Source of the DNA: Bacteroidales bacterium
Lineage (GTDB): Bacteria > Bacteroidota > Bacteroidia > Bacteroidales > UBA3824
Reading direction: 5' to 3'
Assembly: GCA_017543645.1 (NCBI GenBank)
Contig: JAFYFR010000072.1
Location: 1-7,463 of the forward strand
DNA length: 7,463 bases
How positions within the stretch are numbered: the stretch's first letter is position 1; every line of letters starts with the position of its first letter. Positions 5,638 to 7,463 of the stretch are shown piece after piece. The notes under the pieces were generated by a model. The model saw only the letters and a list, made by a program, of their open reading frames with translations. It did not search any database and was not told where the DNA came from. The position numbers and the translations under genes were made by a program.

Positions 5638-7463
5638 ATGAGCGACAAAAAGCGCGTTTATCTGTTCGGCGACAAAAAAGCTGAAGGCCGTGCAGATATG
5701 AGAGAACTTCTTGGCGGTAAAGGCGCCAACCTTGCAGAAATGAACCTTATCGGCGTTCCCGTTCCTCCGGGATTCACCATCACAACCGAAGTCTGCACCG
5801 AATATTATGAAAAAGGCAAAGACCAGGTTGTAAGCCTTATCAAAGACGATGTGGAAAAAGCAGTAGCTCACATCGAAAACCTTACCAAGACCAAATTCGG
5901 CGACGCCTCCAACCCATGCCTCGTTTCGGTACGCTCCGGCGCACGTGCGAGCATGCCTGGCATGATGGACACTATCCTCAACCTCGGTCTTAACGACACT
6001 GTTGCCGAAGGTATGGTAAAGAAAACCAACAATCCTCACTTTGTATACGACTCGTACCGCCGCTTTGTGCAGATGTACGGCGATGTGGTACTCGGCATGA
6101 AGCCCGTCAACAAAGAAGATATTGACCCGTTTGAGGCTATCATAGAAGAAGTTAAAAAAATACGTGGAGTAAAACTCGACAAAGATCTTTCGGTTGACGA
6201 ACTCAAAGACCTTGTTAAACGTTTTAAAACAGCCATTAAGAAACAAACCGGCAGCGACTTCCCCGACGACCCGATGGAGCAGCTCTGGGGTGCTATCTGC
6301 GCAGTGTTCCGCAGCTGGATGAACGAACGCGCCATTCTTTACCGCAAAATGGAAGGTATTCCCGACGAATGGGGAACTGCCGTTTCGGTAATGGCTATGG
6401 TATTCGGCAACATGGGCGAAACTTCCGCCACTGGTGTATGTTTCAGCCGCGACGCTGCCACCGGCGAGAACCTTTTCAACGGCGAGTACCTTGTTAACGC
6501 ACAGGGCGAGGACGTTGTGGCTGGTATCCGCACACCTCAGCAGATTACAATCGAAGGCTCAAAACGTTGGGCTCAGCTCCAAGGCATCGCCGAAGAGGAG
6601 CGCAAATCTAAATACCCCTCTATGGAAGAGGCTATGCCCGAAATTTACAAAGAGTTAGACGAAATTCAGACCAAGCTCGAAAACCACTACCGCGATATGC
6701 AGGATATGGAGTTCACCGTTCAGGAAGGCAAACTCTGGTTCTTGCAAACTCGTAACGGCAAACGCACAGGTACTGCTATGGTAAAAATCGCCATGGACTT
6801 GGTTCGCGAAGGACTTATCGACGAAAAAACAGCCATCATGCGCTGCGAGCCTCAGAAACTCGACGAACTTCTCCACCCGGTATTCGACAAAGAGGCTCTC
6901 AAAAAAGCTAAAGTTATTACACGCGGATTGCCCGCCAGCCCGGGTGCTGCCTGCGGACAAATCGTATTCCACGCCGACGATGCTCAGGAATGGCGCAAAG
7001 ACGGACACAAGGTTGTGATGGTTCGTATCGAAACCTCTCCCGAAGACCTCGCAGGTATGTCAGCAGCAGAAGGTATCCTCACAGCTCGTGGAGGTATGAC
7101 ATCGCACGCTGCAGTTGTTGCCCGTGGTATGGGTAAATGCTGTGTTTCGGGTGCTGGTGCTATCAATGTTAATTACAAAAACAAAACCGTTGAAATAGAG
7201 GGCGTTACCTACAAAGAGGGCGACTACATTTCGTTGAACGGTTCTACTGGTCAGGTTTACGCAGGCGAAATTGCTACCAAGGCTGCCGAACTCAGCGGCG
7301 ACTTCAAAGCCCTGATGGATCTTTGCGATAAATATACCGTACTTCAGGTTCGCACCAATGCCGACACCCCCCACGATGCAAAAATCGCACGTGAGTTTGG
7401 TGCAAAAGGTATCGGCTTAACACGTACCGAACACATGTTTTTTGAGGATCAGAAGATTGTGGC
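5638..7463 (+). CDS. ppdK: Pyruvate, phosphate dikinase (3' end outside window)
   Basis: The enzyme interconverts ATP + Pi + pyruvate and AMP + PPi + PEP in the cytosol. In anaerobes it links PEP and pyruvate in glycolysis or gluconeogenesis. The frame is unbroken for 608 codons of a usual 905-910, so the PEP/pyruvate barrel is mostly missing from the window. Seen in order: GGKGANLAEM (26-35), VRSGARASMPGMMDT with Arg99, GNMGETSATGVCFSRD (277-292), the second ATP-grasp motif MEFTVQEGKLWFLQTRNGKR with Glu358, Gln370 and Arg372, the phospho-carrier loop GGMTSHAAVVARG with His490, and GLTRTEHMFF with Arg596. These align with Clostridium symbiosum Arg92, Glu323, Gln335, Arg337, His455 and Arg561. 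Thr488 sits where regulatory proteins of plants and bacteria phosphorylate the enzyme. About 23 extra residues (302-332) compared with the clostridial enzyme resemble those in Bacteroidales homologues. The start at 5638 puts the N-terminus (VYLFG) at the family's usual place. Confidence 0.97.
   Translation, partial: MSDKKRVYLFGDKKAEGRADMRELLGGKGANLAEMNLIGVPVPPGFTITTEVCTEYYEKGKDQVVSLIKDDVEKAVAHIENLTKTKFGDASNPCLVSVRSGARASMPGMMDTILNLGLNDTVAEGMVKKTNNPHFVYDSYRRFVQMYGDVVLGMKPVNKEDIDPFEAIIEEVKKIRGVKLDKDLSVDELKDLVKRFKTAIKKQTGSDFPDDPMEQLWGAICAVFRSWMNERAILYRKMEGIPDEWGTAVSVMAMVFGNMGETSATGVCFSRDAATGENLFNGEYLVNAQGEDVVAGIRTPQQITIEGSKRWAQLQGIAEEERKSKYPSMEEAMPEIYKELDEIQTKLENHYRDMQDMEFTVQEGKLWFLQTRNGKRTGTAMVKIAMDLVREGLIDEKTAIMRCEPQKLDELLHPVFDKEALKKAKVITRGLPASPGAACGQIVFHADDAQEWRKDGHKVVMVRIETSPEDLAGMSAAEGILTARGGMTSHAAVVARGMGKCCVSGAGAINVNYKNKTVEIEGVTYKEGDYISLNGSTGQVYAGEIATKAAELSGDFKALMDLCDKYTVLQVRTNADTPHDAKIAREFGAKGIGLTRTEHMFFEDQKIV

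Noticed and set aside
5626..6246. Minus-strand open frames opposite ppdK (also 6655-7008 and 7060-7374)
   Set aside because: They are antisense to a strongly conserved enzyme, have no domains, and are typical shadows of its codon use.
7414..7434. GLTRTEHMFF with Thr in place of the more usual Cys in PPDK
   Set aside because: The position varies among PEP-utilising enzymes and the substrate-binding Arg596 is intact, so no functional change is implied.

Overview
The window comes from a member of the Bacteroidota, most likely an anaerobic Bacteroidales-type organism. Evidence: a surface protein with SprB-type repeats, PKD domains and a type B C-terminal signal for the type IX secretion system (T9SS); a pyruvate phosphate dikinase very close to Bacteroidales enzymes as I remember them; starts preceded by A/T-rich leaders with no Shine-Dalgarno sequence; signal peptides cleaved just before Gln; and a TAnnTTTG -7 promoter element. 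No rRNA, tRNA, CRISPR array, transposase or phage gene was seen. All genes are on the + strand.

Layout. (1) 3-3695: the C-terminal 1230 residues of a giant T9SS-exported adhesin whose start lies before the window. It has one partial and nine full SprB-like repeats of about 82 residues, a degenerate PKD-like unit, three canonical PKD domains and a type B sorting domain. (2) 3800-4639 and 4658-5101: two envelope genes 18 bases apart, an uncharacterised lipoprotein and an uncharacterised small secreted protein, probably one operon. (3) 5206-5427: a 73-residue exported, very basic, low-complexity protein, followed by a strong intrinsic terminator (5453-5485). (4) 5487-5637: the ppdK leader, with a good -7 element and an A-tract inverted repeat. 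(5) 5638-7463: ppdK, the first 608 codons of about 905-910, cut by the window end.

The first four genes all encode exported products (cell surface, outer membrane or periplasm), so 3-5427 looks like an envelope block. The terminator separates it from central-metabolism ppdK, which has its own promoter. Whether the lipoprotein/secreted pair serves the adhesin cannot be told from sequence. No PorP/SprF-like partner of the adhesin follows it here.

I see no clear new system. The least explained part is the run of three secreted proteins of unknown function at 3800-5427.
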